From DASPKX01 sp035627835 (GTDB lineage Bacteria > Verrucomicrobiota > Verrucomicrobiia > Limisphaerales > SXQI01): 64,000 nucleotides of DNA. The DNA lies in assembly GCA_035627835.1 (NCBI GenBank), contig DASPKX010000147.1:17298-81297 (forward strand), given 5' to 3'. How positions within the stretch are numbered: the stretch's first letter is position 1; every line of letters starts with the position of its first letter. Position numbers and translations under genes: made by a program. Below are positions 16,339 through 24,335 of the stretch, piece after piece. The notes beneath the pieces are model-generated. The model was not told the DNA's origin. It made no database searches and was given only the letters and a program-made list of their open reading frames with translations.

Positions 16339-17280
16339 CGCGCGCTCGAGCACCGCGCGAGCAACCACGCTGGCCCGAGCTGCGCCGTCACGAAGCACAC
16401 CGTTGACGTAGTCGAGGTTGCTCGCCAACTCCTGACGCCGCGCGCGAGCCGCTGCAAAGTAATTCCAGTAATGCTCGAAGAGCGCCTTCTTCAAATCGCC
16501 GTAACCAAGCCCGCCTGCGCGAAGCCGATTCTCAAAATCCGTTGACACTTCCTTCGGGGCGACGAGCTTTAGCAATTGGATGGCAATGTTTTTATCGGCA
16601 TCGGGCTTGGGTTCCGCCGGGGTGCGGCTATCCATCACCAGGGCCATGATTTTCTTTTTGGTGGCTTTCTCCTCGCCAAAAATCTCAATCGTGTTGCCGT
16701 AGCTCTTGCTCATCTTCTGCCCATCCGTGCCGGGCACGACTGACACGTCTACGCGTATCTGCGGCTCGGGAATGACGAAGGTCTCGCCATAGGTCATGTT
16801 GAACTTGATGGCGATATCGCGCGTGACCTCCAGGTGCTGCTTTTGGTCTTTGCCGACCGGAACAATGTTCGAATCGTAGATCAAAATGTCTGCGGCCATC
16901 AGCACAGGGTACGCGAATAAGCCGTGGTTCGGGGAAATGCCCTGGGCAATTTTATCCTTATAACTGTGGCACCTCTCCAACAGGCCCATCGGTGTGATGG
17001 TGGTGAGAAGCCAGGAGAGTTCAGTCACCTCAGGGACATCAGATTGCCTGAAGAAGACGGCTTTTTGAGGATCAAGCCCGCAGGCGAGAAAATCGAGAGC
17101 GACATCGAGCGTGTTTTTCCGGCGTTGATCCGCATCCGTGAGGCTCGTCATCGAGTGATAATTCGCGATGAAGTAGTAAGCCTCGCCTTGCTTCTGCAAC
17201 TCGATGGCAGGAAGCATCGCTCCAAAATAATTGCCGAGGTGCAAAGCCCCCGATGGTTGGATGCCGGTCAAAATTCGCAT
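16315..17280 (-). CDS. trpS: tryptophanyl-tRNA synthetase
   Basis: The 321-residue class I synthetase charges tRNA-Trp. It has the HIGH-type motif in TGIQPSGALHLGNYFGA at the N-terminus and the KMSKS motif in GTDGQKMSKSYGN near residue 195, with the family motif PVGKDQKQHLEVTRDIA between. Length matches the bacterial enzyme. It is the last gene of a long minus-strand run, 54 bases after tsaB. Confidence 0.96.
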   Translation of the reverse strand: MRILTGIQPSGALHLGNYFGAMLPAIELQKQGEAYYFIANYHSMTSLTDADQRRKNTLDVALDFLACGLDPQKAVFFRQSDVPEVTELSWLLTTITPMGLLERCHSYKDKIAQGISPNHGLFAYPVLMAADILIYDSNIVPVGKDQKQHLEVTRDIAIKFNMTYGETFVIPEPQIRVDVSVVPGTDGQKMSKSYGNTIEIFGEEKATKKKIMALVMDSRTPAEPKPDADKNIAIQLLKLVAPKEVSTDFENRLRAGGLGYGDLKKALFEHYWNYFAAARARRQELASNLDYVNGVLRDGAARASVVARAVLERAKKASGLN

Positions 17281-17334
17281 GGCGCAGAACGTAATGGCGG
17301 GGAACTCGAAAAAAAAGCCTCAACAACGCAGGAT

Positions 17335-17976
17335 TCACAAATACTCGCGCGGCGGCGGCGCTTTCACAAAAGCAGTCTCACGGAGATAAATCGGATCCAG
17401 AAACTCCGCTGAGGCGGAAGGAGCAATGCGGGCTCCGAGGTGAGCCAGGGCGAGCGCGTCGGGGTGCAGTGGTTGAGCCCCTGGTAGCCAGGCCGCCACG
17501 TCCGGACCGGCGATGCGGGCGTCCGTTACCGTGAACCCGGCGACCGGCGCTACGTGAACCGCCCTTGTGACCGTAACTTGATCTTCCGCCAGTTGATAAT
17601 CGGCAACGTACAATTCGTTCCGCTGGGCGTCCGCAGCCAGCCGCAAGGGTCCGCGCCAACCGCGGCGCCGCGCCGATTCGGCCATCACGTCGAAGGAGTT
17701 GACCCCACAGCATTCAACATTTCTCGCGAGTTGCATTCCCTGCGCCACCGCAATGCTGGAGCGAATGCCAGTGTACGAGCCGGGCCCCAGGCCCACGGCA
17801 ACACGGGCGAGGTCTTTGACCCGCACACCTGCTTCCCTCAACGCCTGGTCAGCCAACGCCACACTTGAGAAGGTCCGAGCGGCTTCCTCCCGGACTATAT
17901 GCGCGAGGGTTCGCGTGCCATCGAGAATGGCGGCGCTTCGCACGGTCGTGGAGCAATCAAGCGCAAGTATCATCAT
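17335..17976 (-). CDS. tsaB: tRNA threonylcarbamoyladenosine biosynthesis protein TsaB
   Basis: The 213-residue protein is the non-catalytic partner of TsaD in making the t6A modification at position 37 of ANN-decoding tRNAs. The N-terminus MILALDCSTTVRSAAI and the ASKHA-type segment VGLGPGSYTGIRSSIAVAQGMQLA are diagnostic. It overlaps the end of tsaE by 20 bases. Two adjacent ATGs (17976 and 17973) could serve as start. Confidence 0.93.
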   Translation of the reverse strand: MMILALDCSTTVRSAAILDGTRTLAHIVREEAARTFSSVALADQALREAGVRVKDLARVAVGLGPGSYTGIRSSIAVAQGMQLARNVECCGVNSFDVMAESARRRGWRGPLRLAADAQRNELYVADYQLAEDQVTVTRAVHVAPVAGFTVTDARIAGPDVAAWLPGAQPLHPDALALAHLGARIAPSASAEFLDPIYLRETAFVKAPPPREYL

Positions 17977-18397
17977 AACTGATCTCGCGTGTCTCTTGAT
18001 CCATCAGCCGGAAGCGCACAAGGCAGAGCTTCGGCAGCTTGATTTCGGGCGCGAACTCAATCAGCCGATCGACCCACTCGATCAAGGTCACGCCGTCCCG
18101 TTGGTAGTAGTAATCCTCCAAGGCAGCGCTGCGAATCTCGCGCCCACTTTCGAGGCGATAAAGATCGATGTGATACATCGGCAGACGGGCGCCGCGATAC
18201 TCGTTGAGCAAGGCGAATGTCGGCGAGTGGACGCGCTGGCCTACTCCAAGGCCCTTCGCTACGCCTTTTGCGAATTCTGTTTTTCCCGCGCCCAGGTCGC
18301 CCTGCAACCCGAGAATCAAACCTGGCCGAGCTTCACGGCCGAACCGCTCGCCAAGCGCGAACGTTTCAGCAGGGCTACGCGAAATGATCGTACCCAT
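17957..18397 (-). CDS. tsaE: tRNA threonylcarbamoyladenosine biosynthesis ATPase TsaE
   Basis: The 146-residue P-loop ATPase drives the turnover of the TsaBD complex in t6A synthesis. Walker A is LQGDLGAGKTEF at about residues 32-43, and the family motifs SPTFALLNEY and HIDLYRLE follow. LIEWVDRL marks the C-terminal half. It overlaps thiL upstream by 23 bases and tsaB downstream by 20, so the three are surely co-transcribed. Confidence 0.94.
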   Translation of the reverse strand: MGTIISRSPAETFALGERFGREARPGLILGLQGDLGAGKTEFAKGVAKGLGVGQRVHSPTFALLNEYRGARLPMYHIDLYRLESGREIRSAALEDYYYQRDGVTLIEWVDRLIEFAPEIKLPKLCLVRFRLMDQETREISYDDTCA

Positions 18398-19307
18398 GGA
18401 AGTTCAATTCTTTCACCCCGCGCGCATCACGCAGCCGCAAACCAGGATCCTTGGTGATCTTCCCAATACAAGTCAGGCGAACATCTGGAAACGCGGCTTT
18501 GAAGCCGTCGAGGGCTGCCACAGCGGACTTGCTGGGCAGCGTGAAAAGCAGCTCGAAATCTTCACCGTCCGTCAGGGCGGCCAGTGTGGGAGGTTTCGCG
18601 TTGCTGTGCTCCCTGGCCCGAAGCTTCGCAACGCGGCTGACCGGGAGGGATTGCTCGAAAAGTTCCGCGCCCACATTGCTTTGATTGAGGATATGGCGAA
18701 GGTCAGAAGCAAGGCCGTCGCTCACATCAATCATCGCGGTAAGAGGAAGGTTTTCAGCCAGCCATTGCCCTTCCTTCAACCGTGGCACGAAATCAAAGTG
18801 CTTCCCTTCAATCGAGCCGCCCAACTCGCCAGTGACAAAGATGGCGTCACCCGCCTGCGCGCGCGAACGGCGAATGCAGCGCTCGCGGCCAACGCTTCCG
18901 AGCATCGCGATGGAGATGAACATCCGCTCGGGATTTCGTGTCGTTTCCCCGCCGACAATGGAAATCTTGAACTCGTCGGTGATCGCCCTCATCCCGGCGT
19001 AAACGCGATCGAGGACGGCCACATCAAAGTGTGGCGGCAAGCCCAGCGTGACCAGCGCGTGCAGAGGCGTTCCGCCCATGGCTGCAATGTCACTGCAGCA
19101 TCGAGCGATCGCTTTCCGTCCAATTCGCTCCGGCTCGGATTCGGCATGGAAATGAGAGCCTTCAACCACCGCATCCGTTTTCAGCAGAAACAGTTTATCA
19201 GGAACTCCCAGGTCCACGACAGCGCAGTCATCACCGGGACCGGTGACGACGCCGTCGTGCTGAGGAAGGCCTTGTGTCAGCCGCGCAATTAACTCGACCT
19301 CTTTCAT
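18375..19307 (-). CDS. thiL: thiamine-monophosphate kinase
   Basis: The 310-residue ATP-dependent kinase makes thiamine diphosphate from the monophosphate. Motifs are TGPGDDCAVVDLG (metal-binding Asp pair), KTDAVVEGSHF, GRKAIARCCSDIAAMGG, IVGGETTRN, IDVSDGLASDLRHI and LTDGEDFELLFT, all in the family order. The start MKEVELIARL at 19307 lies three bases after the CPBP protease gene stop. Confidence 0.95.
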   Translation of the reverse strand: MKEVELIARLTQGLPQHDGVVTGPGDDCAVVDLGVPDKLFLLKTDAVVEGSHFHAESEPERIGRKAIARCCSDIAAMGGTPLHALVTLGLPPHFDVAVLDRVYAGMRAITDEFKISIVGGETTRNPERMFISIAMLGSVGRERCIRRSRAQAGDAIFVTGELGGSIEGKHFDFVPRLKEGQWLAENLPLTAMIDVSDGLASDLRHILNQSNVGAELFEQSLPVSRVAKLRAREHSNAKPPTLAALTDGEDFELLFTLPSKSAVAALDGFKAAFPDVRLTCIGKITKDPGLRLRDARGVKELNFHGYDHFA

Positions 19308-19310
19308 CGC

Positions 19311-20009
19311 TTACGTGCTCACCAGCCAGGCAAAGTTCGCCGCATTAAAAATCGCATGCGCGGCAATCGGCGCCAGCAGATTGTCAGCGCTTTCATAAAG
19401 CACGGCCAGCGCGACACCCAAAAATGCCAACGGCAGAAAGGTCAAACCGTGGCCATGGACAGCGGCAAACACCACCGCGCTGCCGTAGAGAGCCAAGCGT
19501 GGAAACCCACGTTGTTTGACGAGCGGGTACAGAATCCCCCGGAAGAGAACTTCCTCAACAATGGGCGCGCCAATAACAGCGAGGAGCGCGAAGCCGGCTT
19601 GCTCCACGAGCGAGTTCGTTTCTTCCAGGACTTTAACCGCGGGTTGAAGGCTCACCTCCCCGGCGAACTTTTGATAAACGTAAACACAGACGCCGTTAAT
19701 CAGCAGGGCGATTGGAATGATGAGAAGCGAGCTGATCACGCCCAGTCGAAGCGCCCGCGAAGGGAATGTTCGAAAGCCGAATCCTTCCGACCATGTGCTC
19801 CCTTGGTTGCGCAGGAAAAAGTGAACCGCTGTGAGGGCGGAAACGTGAACGCCGAGTGTTCCAAAAAAGAACATCAACCCCTCAATGGTCTCGCCAGGTA
19901 TGAGCCGGCGGCCGAGGTCCATAACCACAGAAACGATGGCTAATCCGAGGAACAGGTAAAGAAGCAAGCGAATGACATGCTCCCCCTGCCATGGTTTCGC
20001 GGATAACAT
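19311..20009 (-). CDS. CPBP family intramembrane metalloprotease (CAAX protease-like)
   Basis: The protein of about 232 residues has at least five hydrophobic segments and the hallmark glutamate pair EEVLFRGILYP, followed by the histidine motifs FAAVHGHGLTFLP and ...IAAHAIFNAANF. These motifs define CPBP/Abi (Rce1-like) intramembrane proteases, whose bacterial substrates are mostly unknown. Start choice is open: ATG at 20009 is used here, and a GTG at 20033 would add eight residues. It sits directly upstream of thiL. Confidence 0.85.
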   Translation of the reverse strand: MLSAKPWQGEHVIRLLLYLFLGLAIVSVVMDLGRRLIPGETIEGLMFFFGTLGVHVSALTAVHFFLRNQGSTWSEGFGFRTFPSRALRLGVISSLLIIPIALLINGVCVYVYQKFAGEVSLQPAVKVLEETNSLVEQAGFALLAVIGAPIVEEVLFRGILYPLVKQRGFPRLALYGSAVVFAAVHGHGLTFLPLAFLGVALAVLYESADNLLAPIAAHAIFNAANFAWLVST

Positions 20010-20051
20010 GAAGCGTTGCCGGAGCGCTGCCACGAAAGGCAGCGACGGCTG

Positions 20052-20312
20052 CTAGTTGTTGCGGGGTTTCGGCAGCTCGTGAAGGCCGACCGCATGCGCT
20101 ATGTCGCGGAATTCCTCGCGGCTGACAGTTTCGAGCTGCTTGCCCTTTGCCGAAAGCTTTTCGTTAATCTTGATGACCTTTTCCGTCATCACTTCGTGAG
20201 TCTCAGCGCTTCCACCCACGAGAGCAAAGTTCTCCCCGGTGGTCACACGTTTGTGGCCGTCGGAGTCGAGTCCCACACCTAGCAGCACCGCTTTCTTCTG
20301 CGTCTTCGGCAT
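20052..20312 (-). CDS. small conserved-looking protein of unknown function
   Basis: From the ATG at 20312 the product is 86 residues (MPKTQKKAVLLGVGLDS...). A TTG at 20348 could add twelve. It has a beta-rich first half (VLLGVGLDSDGHKRVTTGENFALVGG) and a charged helical second half (HEVMTEKVIKINEKLSAKG). No signal peptide, no cysteines. I cannot name a family. It sits between the DUF4175 gene and the CPBP protease gene in the same run, with gaps under 50 bases. Confidence 0.7.
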   Translation of the reverse strand: MPKTQKKAVLLGVGLDSDGHKRVTTGENFALVGGSAETHEVMTEKVIKINEKLSAKGKQLETVSREEFRDIAHAVGLHELPKPRNN

Positions 20313-20358
20313 GAAGTCACCGTAACGAGAAGGACCCAGCGATGGCAAGCGCGAGAGG

Positions 20359-23300
20359 TTAATCCTTGCCGAGCTTCTCGTAATAATTCTTCACCAGCTC
20401 GGAATACTTCGGGGGAACGGGATCGCGATCGATCGGCACGAGCGACTCCGGCGATTCGAGTTTGGCCAGCTCTTCCGCGAGGCGTTGCCGCACTTCCAGC
20501 AAAGGAGTGAGCACCTGGTTTTGGACGAGATCCCATTTCGGCTCCTGGGAATGCCGACGGAACTCCGCTCGAACGGAGCGCGCTTGCTCGCGAGCGCGGA
20601 CGAGCTGCTCGCGCAACTCCGGCTGGCTCACGAGTTCCTCGACTTCACGCAGACGATCCTCCCACTGGCGGAAGTCGCCGCCAGTCAGCGGCCCTTCCTG
20701 ACCCTCACGTGCACCGGTGCCGTTGTTCATGTTGTCGAAGAAAGCTCCGCCGCCATTGCGGTTGCCACCATTCCGATTGCCGCCGCGGTTTTGACGCTGG
20801 CCTCCGGGTTGTTGGCCGCCTTGCTGATTATTGTTGGCAAGCTGCGGAGTCTGGCCGGCCCCGCCGTTTTGGCCGCCTTCCTCCTGACCGCCCTGCCCCT
20901 GCCCCCCCTGCTGACGGCCATTTTGTTGGCCCTGTTGTTCCCCGCGCCCCTGCCCTTGTTGTTGGCCGGGCTGACGACCTCCTTCCTGGCCCTGGCCTTG
21001 CTGTTGGCCCTGCTGGTTGGACTGCTGTTCACCACCTGGACCCTGCTGCTCGCCTTGGCCGGGAGTTTGGCCGGTTTCGCCGCGCCGCCCCGGCTGCCGG
21101 CCTTGACCTTGCCGTTGAGTGTTGCTGGCCAACTGGCGTGGCCGCTCACCTTCCACGTTCTGCTCGGAAGCCTCAGCCGATTCAGATTCACCCTGCCCAC
21201 GCGCTTGCGCCAACTGGTTCGTTCCTCCGCCTTGGGCTCTGCCGGTCAGGTTCGTTGAGCCGGGCTCCCGTTGGCCCGAAGCGTTCTCCGCGAGCTGATT
21301 TCGCTGCCCGCCCTGACCGCCTTCTCGCCGCCCCGCTTCGCCAATCTCATTCTGAAGGCGCTGACTTAAATCTGTTAGCTCGCGCTGCGCCAGCCGAAGA
21401 CTTTCAGCTTCATTGCCGAGAACGGATTCCGCCGCGCGATCGACGCTGTCGCGAAGGCTCTCGAGGCTCGTGCGGGCGCGTTGCTCGAATTGGTCCGCCT
21501 GGCTTAACAAGCCGCGACGCACCAGTTCGGCTGACATATCGAGATCCCGTTCGGTCGTTTCCTGAGCTTGCTTGCGCAAGGTGTCGTAAAGCTGCTTCGA
21601 CAAGAGCGGTTCGCTGGCTTCAGCCTGCTCTGTGACCTGGCGCATATTGCTGAGCATGTTGGTCAGCGCGGTTCCTTGTTTCTCCAAACGCTCCGCGATT
21701 TGCGCCTTCTCACCGGAGTCGCCGAGGGACTTCCGTTGCGGCTCTTTCATTTTCTCAAGCTGTTGGGCGAGCTGCTCCTGGTTCTGCGCGAGCTGGCGAG
21801 CTTGATTCCGCAATTCCCGCATCTGTTCTGTGAAGGCGCTGCTGGTTTCCTGGCGGAAATCTTCCTTGAGCTTTTCCAAGTCCCGCTGGGCGCGAGCGCT
21901 GGAGCTGAGCGCCTGGCCGACCTGCCCCTGCTCCATCTGCTCCGCCGCTTTGTTGGCCTGCTCGCGGGTCTGGTCGAGTTGGGAAAGAGCTTCACTTGCG
22001 CGCTCCATGTTCTGCTGATTGGCCACGCGCTCACGGACCTCATCCATATCCTGGACCATTTGGCGCTGCTCCTCGCGAAGACGTTTGAGCTGGCGCATCA
22101 ATTCTTCACGCTGCTTCTCGTCAGCGGCTTGCAACGCCGTCTGCAATTCCTGGAGCCGCTCCTGAATGTCCTGCTGGCGTCGAGCGAGGTCTTTAAGGCG
22201 GCTCAGGATCTGCACATTCTCACGCTGCTCAGGCGTTTGGGCGCCCTGCGCCTGTGAGCGCGTTTCGTAACGATCCTCTGATTGCTCGAGGTCGAGTTCG
22301 TTAACCTGCTGTTGATTGCGCCCTCCCCCACCGCCGCCGCCACCGCGTTGTTGGCGCGAGCGCGCGACCTGAAACTCACGGGCCGCTAGCTTTAGCAATG
22401 ACTGATAAGCGCTTTGCTCAGATGCCAAGGCTTTGGGCAGCGGCTGCGTGACTCCTTTACCCGCGGCGGCCAACTGGTTCATCGCCTCGGTCATGGATTT
22501 GGTGGCGCTCTCGAGGAACGGTTTTAACCGGGCATCCTGAAGCTCCTCCATCATCGCCTCTGCTTTTTGCAGCGCGTCCCGTTGGGAGTTCAGGATGACA
22601 TTCACATCGTCCTTGTACTTCGGCGAAACTTTCAGGCTGCTTTCGCGCCGCTGGAGGTTCCAGGTTGCCGTGACGATTTGCTTTTGGATTTCTGCCAGTT
22701 GCTCTGTTGGGTTTCCTTGCTGGCCCTGCTGCTGTTGTTGCTCTTGCTGATCCTGCTGGCCGGCGGTGCTTTCGCGGAAGATCTCCTCGAAAGGACGAAC
22801 TTCGGCAAAAAACATGTCGCTGTACGTGCGGCGGGGCTGGCCGTCAGGCCCGACATCCTCCGCCCAATAAAAATAGCTCACCAGTTGGTCTGGCTGCGCA
22901 TCGAGCGTCTCCAGCGGGAGCATGTAATTAACCTGCTTCTTTGGCAGCGCCTTGGAGTTGGTGCTCTCCACAGCCGCAACCGTGGGTGGCGCTTGAATCA
23001 CGTCCGCCTTGATAAACTGCGGCTCATCTCCCCCGACCGAGTAGGCAATGCCGTAGTCGCTGAGTCCGAAGTCGTCCCACGTCTCTGCGGCAAAGGCAAT
23101 TTCCTCAAGGGGAGAAACGCGCAGATCGCCGCGTGGAAATGCCAGCTTGAACTGAGGAGGCCGATTGGGTTGCGCGGTGAATGCAAATTCCGGTGGGGCT
23201 TTGTTCGTGCGCCCGTCAGCATCCACGAGGCGCAGCTCGTACTTCTTGCTCTCCAACAGCTCCAGGCCGAGCTGGTAAATGTTGCTTTGCCCAGGGCTTG

Positions 23301-24300
23301 GTTGCAGTGCGATTTTGCTGTTATCACGCGCAACCAACTCAGCGCTCTTCACCGGCTTGTTGAGCTGCAACTGATATTCGACCTTTGTTCCTTCCACGGC
23401 CGTAACGCGCGTGGTGTCCATGATCGTTTTTGGCTCCTGCTTCGTGTAAGTCGGGAAATTTAACGTGGCGTTGGCCTGCTTCAGCTCGGGCAGCTCGAAG
23501 ACCTTGATCTTGTAATCACCGACTTCTCCGCCTGTGAACTGGACCTTGTAAACGAAATCATGCTGAACGTCGTGGATGGTTCCGCCGAACAGGGGATCAT
23601 CAAGGCTGCGCTGCAGATCGATCGTGCGCATTGCGCCGCCAGCGGGGCCAAACGACAACTTGGCTTCGCGCGGCCCGGGCTTTGGAAATTGCACCACCAC
23701 CGCGACACTGGATCCCTTCTCCACCTCCGCGTCCCCGGGAGAGACTTGAATGCTCTTGAGAGCCGCTGGCACCGCGACACCTTTGCGGGCCAATGCTTCA
23801 GGGCGGCTTTGGTGCAGGCCCACCAACACGGCCATGGCGACCACCAAAGCTATCGAGTGACCGACATGCGCGAAGAACAACCGATCGTAGAATTTCTGGA
23901 AGGAGCCTTTGCGGCGGACCATGTCACCCGCTTCGCGAATGACGCGTTCCTGCAGGTAACTGAACTTGCCGTCTGCGCCCGGCTGTTGCTCGATTGCTGC
24001 GAGCAAGCTCGCATTGAGTGTTGGATTCTCCTCTTCAAAGGCGCGGGCCACGTCGCGCCCCGTTAGCCGAATGCGCAGGGTTCGCGCCAAAGTGACGCCA
24101 GCGAGCAGGAGGGCCAGGAACACGACCGCACCGAACACCCAGCGGGTCATCCAGCCAGTTGACCAATAAATGACCAGAAACACTGCGCCGACGAACGCCG
24201 TCACCGACCACGCGGTGGCAAGCCCGGTCCAGAGGCGAAAACGCTTGTAGCTAATGGCGAGCCGCTCGAGCTGCGTTTGCAAAGGGTTTCGCGTTATCAT
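20359..24300 (-). CDS. DUF4175-type large membrane protein with coiled-coil and Gln/Gly-rich tail
   Basis: The product is about 1313 residues from the ATG at 24300. Two membrane helices lie near residues 30-85 and a third near 145-165. A beta-rich extracytoplasmic part follows (about 190-500; for example YKVQFTGGEVGDYKIKVFELPEL). Residues about 520-1000 form long Gln/Glu/Arg-rich coiled coils. A low-complexity stretch of Gly, Gln, Asn and Arg (20727-21330) comes next, then a compact C-terminal charged domain. This layout matches DUF4175 proteins, found next to BatA/VWA genes and of unknown function, probably envelope-spanning. It follows the VWA gene by 35 bases. Confidence 0.82.
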   Translation of the reverse strand: MITRNPLQTQLERLAISYKRFRLWTGLATAWSVTAFVGAVFLVIYWSTGWMTRWVFGAVVFLALLLAGVTLARTLRIRLTGRDVARAFEEENPTLNASLLAAIEQQPGADGKFSYLQERVIREAGDMVRRKGSFQKFYDRLFFAHVGHSIALVVAMAVLVGLHQSRPEALARKGVAVPAALKSIQVSPGDAEVEKGSSVAVVVQFPKPGPREAKLSFGPAGGAMRTIDLQRSLDDPLFGGTIHDVQHDFVYKVQFTGGEVGDYKIKVFELPELKQANATLNFPTYTKQEPKTIMDTTRVTAVEGTKVEYQLQLNKPVKSAELVARDNSKIALQPSPGQSNIYQLGLELLESKKYELRLVDADGRTNKAPPEFAFTAQPNRPPQFKLAFPRGDLRVSPLEEIAFAAETWDDFGLSDYGIAYSVGGDEPQFIKADVIQAPPTVAAVESTNSKALPKKQVNYMLPLETLDAQPDQLVSYFYWAEDVGPDGQPRRTYSDMFFAEVRPFEEIFRESTAGQQDQQEQQQQQGQQGNPTEQLAEIQKQIVTATWNLQRRESSLKVSPKYKDDVNVILNSQRDALQKAEAMMEELQDARLKPFLESATKSMTEAMNQLAAAGKGVTQPLPKALASEQSAYQSLLKLAAREFQVARSRQQRGGGGGGGGRNQQQVNELDLEQSEDRYETRSQAQGAQTPEQRENVQILSRLKDLARRQQDIQERLQELQTALQAADEKQREELMRQLKRLREEQRQMVQDMDEVRERVANQQNMERASEALSQLDQTREQANKAAEQMEQGQVGQALSSSARAQRDLEKLKEDFRQETSSAFTEQMRELRNQARQLAQNQEQLAQQLEKMKEPQRKSLGDSGEKAQIAERLEKQGTALTNMLSNMRQVTEQAEASEPLLSKQLYDTLRKQAQETTERDLDMSAELVRRGLLSQADQFEQRARTSLESLRDSVDRAAESVLGNEAESLRLAQRELTDLSQRLQNEIGEAGRREGGQGGQRNQLAENASGQREPGSTNLTGRAQGGGTNQLAQARGQGESESAEASEQNVEGERPRQLASNTQRQGQGRQPGRRGETGQTPGQGEQQGPGGEQQSNQQGQQQGQGQEGGRQPGQQQGQGRGEQQGQQNGRQQGGQGQGGQEEGGQNGGAGQTPQLANNNQQGGQQPGGQRQNRGGNRNGGNRNGGGAFFDNMNNGTGAREGQEGPLTGGDFRQWEDRLREVEELVSQPELREQLVRAREQARSVRAEFRRHSQEPKWDLVQNQVLTPLLEVRQRLAEELAKLESPESLVPIDRDPVPPKYSELVKNYYEKLGKD

Positions 24301-24335
24301 CGGTTTCAACCTTCCACTTCAGTCACGTCTTCAAA

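Noticed and set aside
20485..21258. Leu-rich open frame opposite the DUF4175 gene resembling a membrane protein
   Set aside because: It is the complement of the Gln/Gly-rich tract; the Leu/Pro/Ala-rich reading is a by-product of CAG/GGC codons read in reverse.
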